Assembly (NCBI GenBank): GCA_003599145.1
Contig: QZIT01000005.1
Location: 1 to 59,501 of the forward strand
DNA from: Candidatus Woesearchaeota archaeon
Lineage (GTDB): Archaea > Nanobdellota > Nanobdellia > Woesearchaeales > UBA9642
Reading direction: 5' to 3'
DNA length: 59,501 nucleotides
Both the position numbers and the translations under genes were made by a program. This document shows, in pieces, positions 1 to 7,179 of this stretch; positions within the stretch are counted from its first letter, which is position 1; the number at the start of each line of letters is the position of its first letter. The notes under the pieces are model-generated. The model did no database searches. It worked only from the letters and a program-made list of their open reading frames with translations, and had not been told where the DNA came from.

Positions 1-1862
1 CAGGCACAGGACTAAAAATATGCCTACTCACAACCTGCATAAGCAACAACGGCTACGACAAAAGCCCAAACTACCCCATAACAACAAACACAAACAACAA
101 CAATACAAATCAACCGCCTAACCCTCCAACATGGTTGGAGCCAGCAACTACGAACATTGACACCTATGATTTTCATATTCAAGTCTTTCCGATGACAGAT
201 GCAGAGAATGATTCGCATATTGCAACAGACTTCGAATTATGGGATGTTTCCGCAAACCAAAGAGTATGGAGCTCATTGTATAATACGGTTACTAGATCAC
301 ATATCCATAAAGGAGATGGGACATTTGAAGGAAATCTTGCTGGTGCAGATCATCTCTTGTATGATCATGAGTACAGGCTAAGAGCTAGATTTTATGAGAA
401 TGCAACTGTTAACAATGTCAGTGATTGGAGTGTATGGAGAACATTTCATACCATTATAGAGCCAGCAAATTCAACTTCTAATCTAACCTGGACTCCTCGT
501 GAGGGCTATGCTATTCAATTGGTTGCTAAAGATATTAATGTTCCTGTCAATATTCAAATGGCGCCAAATATGTATAATAATCTTCCAACACCTCAACAAC
601 CATTATTATATGTTACCCAGCTCTACGGTCAGATAGGAGTAATACTCAAAAATGGAACTTACAAAGAATATGCGACCAATCTGCTTAACTATCCTTCTTT
701 TGGAAACCTTCCAGGCTCAGGAGAGACTGGTGTTGATGGCCTCTATGTTGATCAAAATACAGGAGACCTCTTTGTCAGCATGGTGTATCAGGATAATAGT
801 TCCTCAACAGGTTTTCTTGGAAAAGTAGTTCATTTCTATACAAATGCTGCAGGTGACTCATTCACCAATGCAACAACAATTTTAAATGGCATACCGGTAA
901 GTCCGTCTCATCATGTTCATACTATCACGCGTGGGCCTGACGGAAAGCTCTATATGGGTACAGGAGATGCAGATGATGTGACGGGAGCACAGGACATAAA
1001 TAAACTAAACGGAAAAATTTTGCGTTTCAATGACGACGGCAGTATTCCTTCAGATAATCCTATTCCAGGAAACTACGTGTACGCAAGAGGATTCAGAAAT
1101 CCTTTTGGTCATGCTTGGCGTCCAGGCACCAATGAACTGTTTACTACAAATAATGGGCCTGATTCAGATGATGGAATATACAAAGTATCTAAAGGGTCTG
1201 TATTCGGATGGTGCTGTAACACTTCTGCAGGCACTTGGCATTTATGGCCAGACACGGTAGCTCCTGTTCAAATTGCTTTTGACAGGGGAAATTCAGGATT
1301 TCCTGTAGAGAGTAATGGTTCTCTCTACGTTGCCTTATCTGGTTCAACCTACAGTCCTGATCCGAGTTCCATTTCAAAAAGAATAGTGCAGATAAAAATC
1401 AATGCTGATGGAACAGAAGGACAATATCTTGATTTAGTAACGTATACGGGAAATGGCTTTTCAGCACCGATAGGACTGGCTTTTGGAACTGATGGACTTT
1501 ATTTTACTGATATCTATGGAGAATCAGGATTTGTCGGAGTCGGAAAAACAAAGGGCAATATTTACAAGATTGTAGTTGGAAATGTAAGTACGATTCCTCC
1601 TCCTGAAAATTTTACAGCAGGGCTTGGAAACAAACAATGGTATCCTCAAGGTCTTCATATGATTTGGGTATGCAAAGGCATAGGAGGCAGCGGCAGTTAT
1701 CGTTATGATTTCTACTTTGGCGATGGAAATCAACAAGTAGATTATACTTCTGACAATGTTTACCATATCTATCCAGCAACAGGAACCTATACTGCAAACT
1801 GCACGGTCCATGATTTGATTACAGGAAAAACAGCAGATGCTTCTACAAATATAACCTTTTAG
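1..1862 (+). CDS. Secreted PQQ/sorbosone-dehydrogenase-like beta-propeller protein (5' partial)
   Basis: The frame is open from the left window edge (first full codon at position 3), so the TTG at 135 is not the start and the N terminus lies outside. The visible 619 residues begin with an Asn/Pro/Thr-rich stretch, then a fibronectin-like region. A six-bladed propeller of the glucose/sorbosone dehydrogenase family follows, from about residue 195 to 525, with HTITRGPDGKLYMGTGD, GKILRF and ARGFRNPFGHAW as its signatures. A PKD-like domain with YFGDG closes the protein. This family usually oxidises sugars outside the cell with PQQ, but cofactor residues cannot be confirmed by eye and the substrate is unknown. 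The gene converges on the GH8-like gene with a 30-base gap. The pairing suggests extracellular carbohydrate processing, which is inference. Confidence 0.8.
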   Translation, partial: GTGLKICLLTTCISNNGYDKSPNYPITTNTNNNNTNQPPNPPTWLEPATTNIDTYDFHIQVFPMTDAENDSHIATDFELWDVSANQRVWSSLYNTVTRSHIHKGDGTFEGNLAGADHLLYDHEYRLRARFYENATVNNVSDWSVWRTFHTIIEPANSTSNLTWTPREGYAIQLVAKDINVPVNIQMAPNMYNNLPTPQQPLLYVTQLYGQIGVILKNGTYKEYATNLLNYPSFGNLPGSGETGVDGLYVDQNTGDLFVSMVYQDNSSSTGFLGKVVHFYTNAAGDSFTNATTILNGIPVSPSHHVHTITRGPDGKLYMGTGDADDVTGAQDINKLNGKILRFNDDGSIPSDNPIPGNYVYARGFRNPFGHAWRPGTNELFTTNNGPDSDDGIYKVSKGSVFGWCCNTSAGTWHLWPDTVAPVQIAFDRGNSGFPVESNGSLYVALSGSTYSPDPSSISKRIVQIKINADGTEGQYLDLVTYTGNGFSAPIGLAFGTDGLYFTDIYGESGFVGVGKTKGNIYKIVVGNVSTIPPPENFTAGLGNKQWYPQGLHMIWVCKGIGGSGSYRYDFYFGDGNQQVDYTSDNVYHIYPATGTYTANCTVHDLITGKTADASTNITF

Positions 1863-1892
1863 AAATGATGATTAGTAACGAACAACAATAGA

Positions 1893-3950
1893 TTATGAAG
1901 CCATTTGGAATCTGCCGAAACCACTGATGGAATCAACACAACCGCTTTCTATACATGCTTTAAAGTTTAAGCCAACAGGATACACTTGTCTATACACTTC
2001 AACGTATCCACCTGATTTTTCACATCCGAGTATTTGCACATCTCCCTGGGGAGTATCAAACACTATAGTTCTACAGGTTCCACTGGTAACATCGTTTTTT
2101 TTATTACAGGTGTTTGCATCATAAACACAAGAATAACTTAAAGATGCAATACCTTCAACTGGAGGATTAGAAGTATCAGGAGGCGTAGAATTGGTACTAT
2201 TTGTTGTGTTTGTTTCATTGATGGTATTATTCAGCGTACTATTCATAATAGGAATGAACCTTGCAAAGCCATTGCTATTTGAGATGCAGCCGTTAGCTAG
2301 GCATGCCTGATAAGGAATTCCTGTTGGAGCAGTCCTTTGATACAATTCTATATAATTATCGTTTTTCAAACAGGCAAACATTACTATGTTTCCTGAACCT
2401 ATGCTCCAAACAAGAGTCCTGCACTTTCCATCGGTTATATCGCTCGTGGTGATACATGGCAAATTGGAACTATACGTACATGAAGATTGAAGGTTTCCAA
2501 TATTCAAAATTGGCGGAACTATTGGGGGAGGAACTACAGGAGGAGGAATTACGGGAACAGTATCATTGATTAGAGGAAGAGTTCTATTGAGATTAGCCAA
2601 CACAAACGCAGGAATATCCCTTCCTATTCCCATGCCTAATGCTCTTACCGCAAATGATTGAGTGTACACTCCAAAGCATGCTGCATTATCAAACGTTTTT
2701 GTTGCAGGAGTATAATGCGCTAGTGCACTGTCCAGGGTGCTCTTAAACAATGACGGATTGCCTCCTGACTGATGCAATGCTTGAAGTCCTTGAACAAAGT
2801 ACCCTGATTGATAATTGGCAGCGCTTCCATCAGGATAAAACTGCAATGGTGCACTGTTTGGATTCGTCATATGTTTTTGGCTTAACAAGTCACAATACTT
2901 TTGAAGATAAGGCAAAACAACATTTACTTGCTTTGCGTAATAATTAGCTTGACATAAAGCAAGGGCTCTTGATGCGTCATATCCGTCCCATATCACAGGG
3001 TTGCAGGTGTTTGTGCATTCAGCTTGGGGAATTCCTGCAGCATTAATATTCCATCTAAAGCTTTTTCCAGGAGGAACCGTAAATGATTGACCGTTAAATT
3101 TAGCAGCTTGCAAGTAATTCAACGTAAAGTCTTTTGCAGCAGTAGAATATTTGGTGTCGTTGGTATTTGCGAACGCTTCAAGCATGGCAATGATTGCATC
3201 AGGATAATATCCTGTATAGGCAAAATCTGTGCTTGAAATGCCTGCGTTTTTGACATTTGCTCCGCCAGCAAGCCAGTTGCATACTGTTCCAAAATTTGTT
3301 GGCCTGCAGGTCTTTTCAACTTCATAAGTGAGCATATCGTCTGCAAGATTTTTTGCCAGAACAGCATAATTTTCCTTCTGCGCTGTATCCGTAAAATAAG
3401 AGTTTTTGCTTGCAGTAAATAAGGCAATAATTATTCTTGCTGTGCCATCGCTCGCGGTATCACAATTTCCGTTGATTCCCTGTTTGCAGGCTTCTAGAGT
3501 ATCTCCATTCCTATATACTCTCCATGAGGGAATGTTTCCATAGCTGCTCTTTATTGCTCTTACGGTATTATAAAACTGATCCATTTTTTGCTGATCTTTT
3601 CCCATAGCTGCAAGTATTCCTACCTGACTGAATTCATCGGTCACCATACAATTGTGCGTAAAGTCAATTGATTGACCGGAATTGCAATTATTTCCATTTT
3701 GTAAATCAGTCAGTTCGCAGCTAGAACTCGTTTTGAACCACGGCACCCATGCTTTATCTCCTATAGTAGTAACGACATGGTCATTTGCATACAACGCATT
3801 AAGAAGTGTATCATAATTATCGCTTCTGGTTTGACTATCAAATCCTGTTTCAGCTTCGTTGAGCAATGGCGCGGCTAAAACTATGGACACCAAAAGCATT
3901 ACACACAGGGGGTATAGTATTACACTTTTTGTTATGGTACTCAAAATCAC
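1893..3950 (-). CDS. Secreted GH8-like glycoside hydrolase with two C-terminal Cys-rich modules
   Basis: 685 residues with a signal peptide (about 1-27). Residues 35-450 look like the (alpha/alpha)6 barrel of glycoside hydrolase family 8. The stretch TDEFSQVGILAAMG (about 104-117) resembles the family's SEGQGYGM catalytic-acid segment, with Glu106 in place, and TASDGTARIIIALF (about 165-178) resembles its second conserved block. A Pro-rich linker follows (about 460-478). Then come two related modules of about 75 residues, each with a CRT[LI]V core, a GNIVMFAC/GDVQILGC strand, and an ending of C-x4-C-x6-GF[AG]RF. GH8 enzymes cut beta-1,4 glucans or chitosan; the substrate here is unknown. The apparent start is GTG with GGAG only two bases upstream, so the exact start is uncertain. 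A TATA-like element lies at 4039-4047. Confidence 0.72.
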   Translation of the reverse strand: MILSTITKSVILYPLCVMLLVSIVLAAPLLNEAETGFDSQTRSDNYDTLLNALYANDHVVTTIGDKAWVPWFKTSSSCELTDLQNGNNCNSGQSIDFTHNCMVTDEFSQVGILAAMGKDQQKMDQFYNTVRAIKSSYGNIPSWRVYRNGDTLEACKQGINGNCDTASDGTARIIIALFTASKNSYFTDTAQKENYAVLAKNLADDMLTYEVEKTCRPTNFGTVCNWLAGGANVKNAGISSTDFAYTGYYPDAIIAMLEAFANTNDTKYSTAAKDFTLNYLQAAKFNGQSFTVPPGKSFRWNINAAGIPQAECTNTCNPVIWDGYDASRALALCQANYYAKQVNVVLPYLQKYCDLLSQKHMTNPNSAPLQFYPDGSAANYQSGYFVQGLQALHQSGGNPSLFKSTLDSALAHYTPATKTFDNAACFGVYTQSFAVRALGMGIGRDIPAFVLANLNRTLPLINDTVPVIPPPVVPPPIVPPILNIGNLQSSCTYSSNLPCITTSDITDGKCRTLVWSIGSGNIVMFACLKNDNYIELYQRTAPTGIPYQACLANGCISNSNGFARFIPIMNSTLNNTINETNTTNSTNSTPPDTSNPPVEGIASLSYSCVYDANTCNKKNDVTSGTCRTIVFDTPQGDVQILGCEKSGGYVEVYRQVYPVGLNFKACIESGCVDSISGFGRFQMAS

Positions 3951-4117
3951 AGCTCCTTATAAAATAATTATTAACAGCTTAAAGCAATTAATATCATTTC
4001 ACAAAAAATTGAAACTTATGACTACTTCTGGGAACTCCTATTTAAACCCATGCTTTTTTTACTCTATGAAAAAATGGCATGCTATATAGACTTTGCGTGA
4101 TGTATATAGATAAATCT

Positions 4118-4573
4118 TCACGAGAATTTTTTTCTATCGTAAAAATCATGCTGGTGTTCATGGCCCTCAGGCTGATGAACGTGTTTTATGGCACAGCTGT
4201 AAATTTCCATCTGATTGACAACTGCCTTGATGTAGGCAACGACACCATTGGCATATTCACAGTACATGCAATTCATTTTCTGAAAAAAAGTCAGCTTGCT
4301 GAGAAGCTGTCTGTCCATGGCAAAATAGTCACTTCTTTTAATTTTGGGAATGTCGTGCAAACCAAAATAAACAAATTGAAATTGTCTTGCAAAGATATCA
4401 GCCAACATCAGAGGGAAGAGGCAAATGTATGCCGAAAACGTAGATATAATAACCGTAAATATGTTTCCATTTCTCAGTCTTTTACCTTTTTGGGGAATAA
4501 TGAATGACGCCATGCACACGCAAGTATGCTCGAGAATAAAAAGGTTTGCAATAATAAGAATAATCCCTCCCAA
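4118..4573 (-). CDS. Small membrane protein with C-x2-CEYANG motif, conserved hypothetical
   Basis: 151 residues if read from TTG 4573, or 131 from ATG 4513; the start is unresolved because GGGAGGG lies just inside the longer form. There are one or two hydrophobic segments in the N-terminal half. The conserved-looking C-terminal part has MNCMYCEYANGVVAYIK followed by YSCAIKH, and a His-rich tail ends the protein (HVHQPEGHEHQHD). I recall bacterial hypothetical proteins with a similar NCxYCxYxNG...WCPIKH signature but know no function for them. The paired Cys and His-rich tail suggest metal or redox chemistry, which is inference. It sits 36 bases downstream of the permease on the same strand and may be the last gene of that operon. 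Confidence 0.6.
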   Translation of the reverse strand: MGGIILIIANLFILEHTCVCMASFIIPQKGKRLRNGNIFTVIISTFSAYICLFPLMLADIFARQFQFVYFGLHDIPKIKRSDYFAMDRQLLSKLTFFQKMNCMYCEYANGVVAYIKAVVNQMEIYSCAIKHVHQPEGHEHQHDFYDRKKFS

Positions 4574-4609
4574 ATGCGAGTTTATACGTTTAATTCTGAG
4601 AGTGTATTA

Positions 4610-5581
4610 TCATATTGCGTTTAGTATATATCCCAGTATTATTATGCCAATTACCGTTATTGCTACGAATGCCGCTAATAATTGCCACTTCATCACTTTA
4701 CGCAGTATTAAGAGTTCTGGAATTGATATGGTTACTATTGCGGTCATAAATGCTAGAGCAGTTCCTAGCGGCACTCCTTTTGTTACTAGTGCTTCCATTA
4801 CAGGTATTACACTCATTGAATTTGCATAAAAGGGTAAGCCAAACAATACAGCCATAGGTACAACGTACCATGCTTTTGATGAGAGATATGTTTCAATAAG
4901 ACTTGCAGGCACAAATCCGTGTATTATTGCACCCACTCCTACGCCTAATACGACATAAGGGAATATTTTTTTTGTGATTGTCCATCCATCTATCCACCAA
5001 AATTTTAGTAGTTCTTTTAATGGCGGTTTTTTGTGGAATTCTTTTTCTAATTCTTTTTTTGAATGTGTTTTTAGAAGTTCAGTTTCGACGTATTTTTCTA
5101 GATGTAATTTTTGTATGAGCATCCCCCCAAGTATTGCAACAGTGATTCCTATGAGATTGTATAGTATCGTAACGTTCATTCCAAACATTGCAGGGAATAA
5201 ATATAACGATGCTTCATTAATCAGAGGTGATGCTATAAGAAATGCAAACGTCACACCTAAAGGAATTCCTGCACCAACAAATCCAATAAACAACGGAATT
5301 GAAGAGCAAGAACAGAAAGGAGTTATTACTCCCAAAAGTGCAGCAAGTAAGTAATCAAGGCCATACCATCTTCTTTTTGTTAATATGTCTCGAACTTTAT
5401 CCGTTGGAAAAAAATACCTAACAATTGCCATTGCATAATTTATGAATAGCAATAATATGCCGATTTTTATGAGATCATAAATGAAAAAGTTTATTGCATC
5501 CCCACTATAGGTTCCTCCAAGCCCTAACCACTTGTTGGACACGATGTTTGCGAACCATTGCAGTGGATAGAAAATATCCAT
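4610..5581 (-). CDS. SO_0444/ArsP-type permease (DUF318)
   Basis: 323 residues with about eight to ten membrane segments. The family signature TPFCSCSSIPLFIGF, with its CSC motif in the membrane, is followed by FLIASPLINEASL and repeated in weaker form by GLPFYANSMSVIPVMEAL in the second half. This is the inverted-repeat pattern of DUF318 permeases. Characterised relatives such as ArsP export organoarsenicals; others are linked to thiol or metalloid transport. Here it directly follows a CxxC thioredoxin-like gene (stop and start adjacent) and an ArsR regulator, so a metal(loid)- or redox-responsive efflux operon is likely. The actual substrate cannot be told from sequence. Confidence 0.85.
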   Translation of the reverse strand: MDIFYPLQWFANIVSNKWLGLGGTYSGDAINFFIYDLIKIGILLLFINYAMAIVRYFFPTDKVRDILTKRRWYGLDYLLAALLGVITPFCSCSSIPLFIGFVGAGIPLGVTFAFLIASPLINEASLYLFPAMFGMNVTILYNLIGITVAILGGMLIQKLHLEKYVETELLKTHSKKELEKEFHKKPPLKELLKFWWIDGWTITKKIFPYVVLGVGVGAIIHGFVPASLIETYLSSKAWYVVPMAVLFGLPFYANSMSVIPVMEALVTKGVPLGTALAFMTAIVTISIPELLILRKVMKWQLLAAFVAITVIGIIILGYILNAI

Positions 5582-5809
5582 TTACAACCACGTCTTTATC
5601 TCTTCGCTACTCGCGATTCTTCCAGAACATTTTACCTGTCCGTCAATTGCAAGTGCAGGTGTTGACATTACGCCATATTGAATAATGTCCGATATATCGG
5701 TAATTTTTACTATTTCAGCATTTGCTTTTTTTTCTTCAACTGCTTTTCTTGCATTTGCTTCTAGCATTTTACATTTAGAACATCCAGTTCCTAATATCGC
5801 TATCTTCAT
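5582..5809 (-). CDS. Thioredoxin-like small redox protein (redox-active disulfide protein 2 type)
   Basis: 75 residues with an N-terminal beta strand followed by the active-site motif GTGCSKC (Cys10, Cys13) and a cis-Pro motif STPALAIDG near residue 50. Length and order match the minimal thioredoxin/glutaredoxin-like proteins of archaea that often accompany DUF318 permeases. The start codon overlaps the arsR stop by four bases and its stop abuts the permease start, so the three genes are surely co-transcribed. It likely reduces a thiol substrate or the permease's CSC site, which is inference. Confidence 0.88.
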   Translation of the reverse strand: MKIAILGTGCSKCKMLEANARKAVEEKKANAEIVKITDISDIIQYGVMSTPALAIDGQVKCSGRIASSEEIKTWL

Positions 5810-6066
5810 TTTTTCACCTTTAGCACTTTGAAAAGAGCATTAACGCGATTATCTTTTATGGAATACAAAATCTTTTTGCCATCTCTGCGGAATTTTATTA
5901 TGCCCCATTCTAGAAGTTTTGCAAGATGCATAGATGTATTGGACTGGGTCCTATCAATTTTAGAAGGAATCTCACAAGCACAACGTTCTCCATCACTTAA
6001 AACTTGAAGTATTTTATGCTTAGTCTCTTCGCCTAATGCTTTGAATAAGTTTAAATCAGACATCAT
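5806..6066 (-). CDS. ArsR-family winged-helix transcriptional regulator
   Basis: 86 residues from the ATG at 6066. The open frame continues upstream, but that extension runs through the promoter and operator. Helix-turn-helix region: LFKALGEETKHKILQVLSDGERCACEIPSKIDRT, then SNTSMHLAKLLEWGIIKFRRDGKKILYSI. The ERCACEI motif places two Cys where ArsR proteins bind arsenite or other soft metals (ELCVCDL in ArsR). It heads the operon with the thioredoxin-like and permease genes. A perfect 22-bp palindrome covers its start codon, so it is very likely an autorepressor released by a metal(loid). Confidence 0.88.
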   Translation of the reverse strand: MMSDLNLFKALGEETKHKILQVLSDGERCACEIPSKIDRTQSNTSMHLAKLLEWGIIKFRRDGKKILYSIKDNRVNALFKVLKVKK

Positions 6067-6085
6067 ATCAATATATATTGATATG
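6064..6085. promoter_or_regulatory. Perfect 22-bp palindromic operator of the arsR operon
   Basis: The half-site CATATCAATAT is followed immediately by its exact inverse complement, with no mismatch over 22 bases. It overlaps the first bases of arsR and lies directly downstream of a TATA element, so a bound dimer would cover the transcription start. ArsR/SmtB operators are typically imperfect AT-rich 12-2-12 palindromes, which this resembles. Confidence 0.8.
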
Positions 6086-6100
6086 TAATATATAAAGTTT
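6086..6100 (-). promoter_or_regulatory. TATA promoter of the arsR operon
   Basis: On the minus strand CTTTATATATTA precedes the palindrome and lies about 22-34 bases upstream of the arsR ATG at 6066. This fits a leaderless archaeal transcript whose start falls inside the operator. Confidence 0.6.
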
Positions 6101-6162
6101 GCCAATAAAAACACTCCAGAAGCCAAAATCTAGAGACCCTGCGAAATCATCAAAATAAGAAT

Positions 6163-6204
6163 AGCCCAGTCAACTGCACCTCAAGGGTGTAGCATCTCAG
6201 GGCT
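6163..6204 (-). other. Two-tier stem-loop between dsrE and arsR
   Basis: On the minus strand AGCCC (6204-6200) pairs with GGGCT (6167-6163), and inside it CTACACC pairs with GGTGCAG (7 bp with one G-U) around a five-base loop. It lies 9 bases after the dsrE stop and about 60 bases before the arsR promoter. It could be a transcript end or RNA-stabilising structure of the tRNA-Gln/dsrE unit, or part of a small RNA. No function is established. Confidence 0.45.
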
Positions 6205-6212
6205 TTTGTTTC

Positions 6213-6533
6213 TTAGAATGTGAGGATTTTGTCTGATTGTTCGACGATATTCATTAAGTCCTGCATGGTTGATAGGGGGCATACTGCTGAGCCTTCTTTT
6301 TGTCTTGATTTTAGACAGGTGCCGCAGGCAAATATGTGCCCTTTTAATTTGATGAATTTTTGAACCTCTTCTTTAACATTAAAATGTTCGTCATCAATTT
6401 CTTCATACTCCACTCCTTTGCCTATGAGAAATACGCTTGCTTCGTGTTCTTTATTAAGGGAGAAATTAGCAAATCTGAAAGCATTCCAGACGGTTTCTGG
6501 GTCTGCTTGACTGATTATTATTCCTATTTTCAT
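6213..6533 (-). CDS. DsrE-family sulfur-relay-like protein
   Basis: 106 residues from the ATG at 6533. The frame stays open further upstream only because it crosses the tRNA gene, and GGTGA five bases before this ATG decides the start. It begins MKIGIIISQADPETVWNAFRFANF and holds VFLIGKGVEYEEI, then FIACGTCLKSR-like sequence (HIFACGTCLKSR) near residue 75, where DsrE-fold proteins keep a reactive cysteine. The late VCPLSTMQDLMNIVEQSDKILTF ending is typical of the family. DsrE-type proteins carry persulfide sulfur or act in tRNA thiolation relays; the partner here is unknown. It lies just downstream of tRNA-Gln on the same strand and may share its transcript. Confidence 0.82.
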   Translation of the reverse strand: MKIGIIISQADPETVWNAFRFANFSLNKEHEASVFLIGKGVEYEEIDDEHFNVKEEVQKFIKLKGHIFACGTCLKSRQKEGSAVCPLSTMQDLMNIVEQSDKILTF

Positions 6534-6611
6534 CACCATCACCTTGTATGTACACCCGTGGTGTTCTTTGTAGAGCTCTTCGTGTCCTATGTATATTGCC
6601 AATGTTACGAA

Positions 6612-6699
6612 TAGCCCCGCTCGGATTCGAACCGAGGTCCCCGCCTCCAGAGGGCGAGATGATTGGTCTGTGTCCAATTGACCGCTACACTACGGGGCT
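6612..6699 (-). tRNA. tRNA-Gln(CUG) with a 15-nt intron in the D-loop
   Basis: The acceptor stem AGCCCCG/CGGGGCT pairs perfectly, with discriminator A at 6612 and no encoded CCA. Anticodon stem TCGCC/GGCGG encloses loop CTCTGGA, giving anticodon CUG (6650-6648). T-arm CTCGG TTCGAAT CCGAG is normal. The D-arm is 15 bases too long. The excess, TTGGACACAGACCAA (6677-6663), is framed by GGTC pairing with GACC, and each strand is followed by the bulge AAT. Cutting AA|T at both bulges leaves GGTCAATCAT, a normal D-loop and D-stem, with the junction at about position 21/22. This matches the archaeal splicing-endonuclease motif in its relaxed form without an inner helix. Confidence 0.88.
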
Positions 6700-6783
6700 A
6701 TATGCTGAAGAAGCAGCGCTTGTTTTTTAAAAGTTTGTATTTTTAGCTAACTTTTTAAAGTGCAACTGCTTTTCAAAAGGGTC

Positions 6784-7131
6784 ATGGCACAGAGATATAC
6801 GTCTCGGTATGACTTTCTCTCAAATCATACTATTAAAATTGCAGTTGTTATTATCTTGCTTGCCTTTGTCCTGGTAACCCTTATATGGAAGCCGTTTATA
6901 GGATTGCTGCTCATCATTTTTTGCTCTTTGGGCATTCTTGCGTACACTGTAAGAGTTTCTCCCAATAAATGCCCTTCATGCCATAGGGACGGCAGGGAGC
7001 TTGAAACAAAAGAATATATACGGCAGATACAGGATGAAGTTCCATCAATACTGTATCAAGATCACTACAGGTGCAAGTACTGCAAGCATCGTTGGGAAGG
7101 AGAACTCTACACTCAGGATGATGCTGAATAA
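6784..7131 (+). CDS. Membrane-anchored zinc-ribbon protein, hypothetical
   Basis: 115 residues from ATG 6784, about 26 bases after the TATA element CTTTTTAAAG (6751-6760), which favours this leaderless start over an upstream GTG. Two adjacent membrane segments (about residues 18-60) are followed by a cytosolic tail with C-P-S-C-H near residue 68 and C-K-Y-C-K-H-R-W near residue 101, a treble-clef/zinc-ribbon-like four-Cys pair. Function unknown; it may sense or recruit a partner at the membrane. It is followed after 48 bases by a membrane phosphoesterase with its own TATA box. Confidence 0.7.
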   Translation: MAQRYTSRYDFLSNHTIKIAVVIILLAFVLVTLIWKPFIGLLLIIFCSLGILAYTVRVSPNKCPSCHRDGRELETKEYIRQIQDEVPSILYQDHYRCKYCKHRWEGELYTQDDAE

Positions 7132-7179
7132 CGATACATTCTCAGAAAACTTTATTAAGATCCCTAGTTCAATACCTCT

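Noticed and set aside
135-137. TTG as the start of the propeller dehydrogenase
   Set aside because: The frame is open to the window edge without a stop, so the start lies upstream of the window.
4079-4829. Two + strand ORFs antisense to the CEYANG protein and permease
   Set aside because: The minus-strand frames carry conserved motifs; these have none and follow the complementary codon pattern.
6067-6126. 20-codon N-terminal extension of ArsR
   Set aside because: It would translate the TATA box and operator; family members begin with the helix after MSDLNLF.
6534-6677. Upstream extension of the DsrE protein to an ATG at 6677
   Set aside because: That stretch is the tRNA-Gln gene and its flank; GGTGA and the family's usual N terminus place the start at 6533.
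6663-6677. Sequencing error or tRNA pseudogene as explanation of the D-loop insertion
   Set aside because: All stems pair perfectly, and the insertion boundaries coincide with a proper splice motif that restores a standard tRNA; a similar case occurs at 59230.
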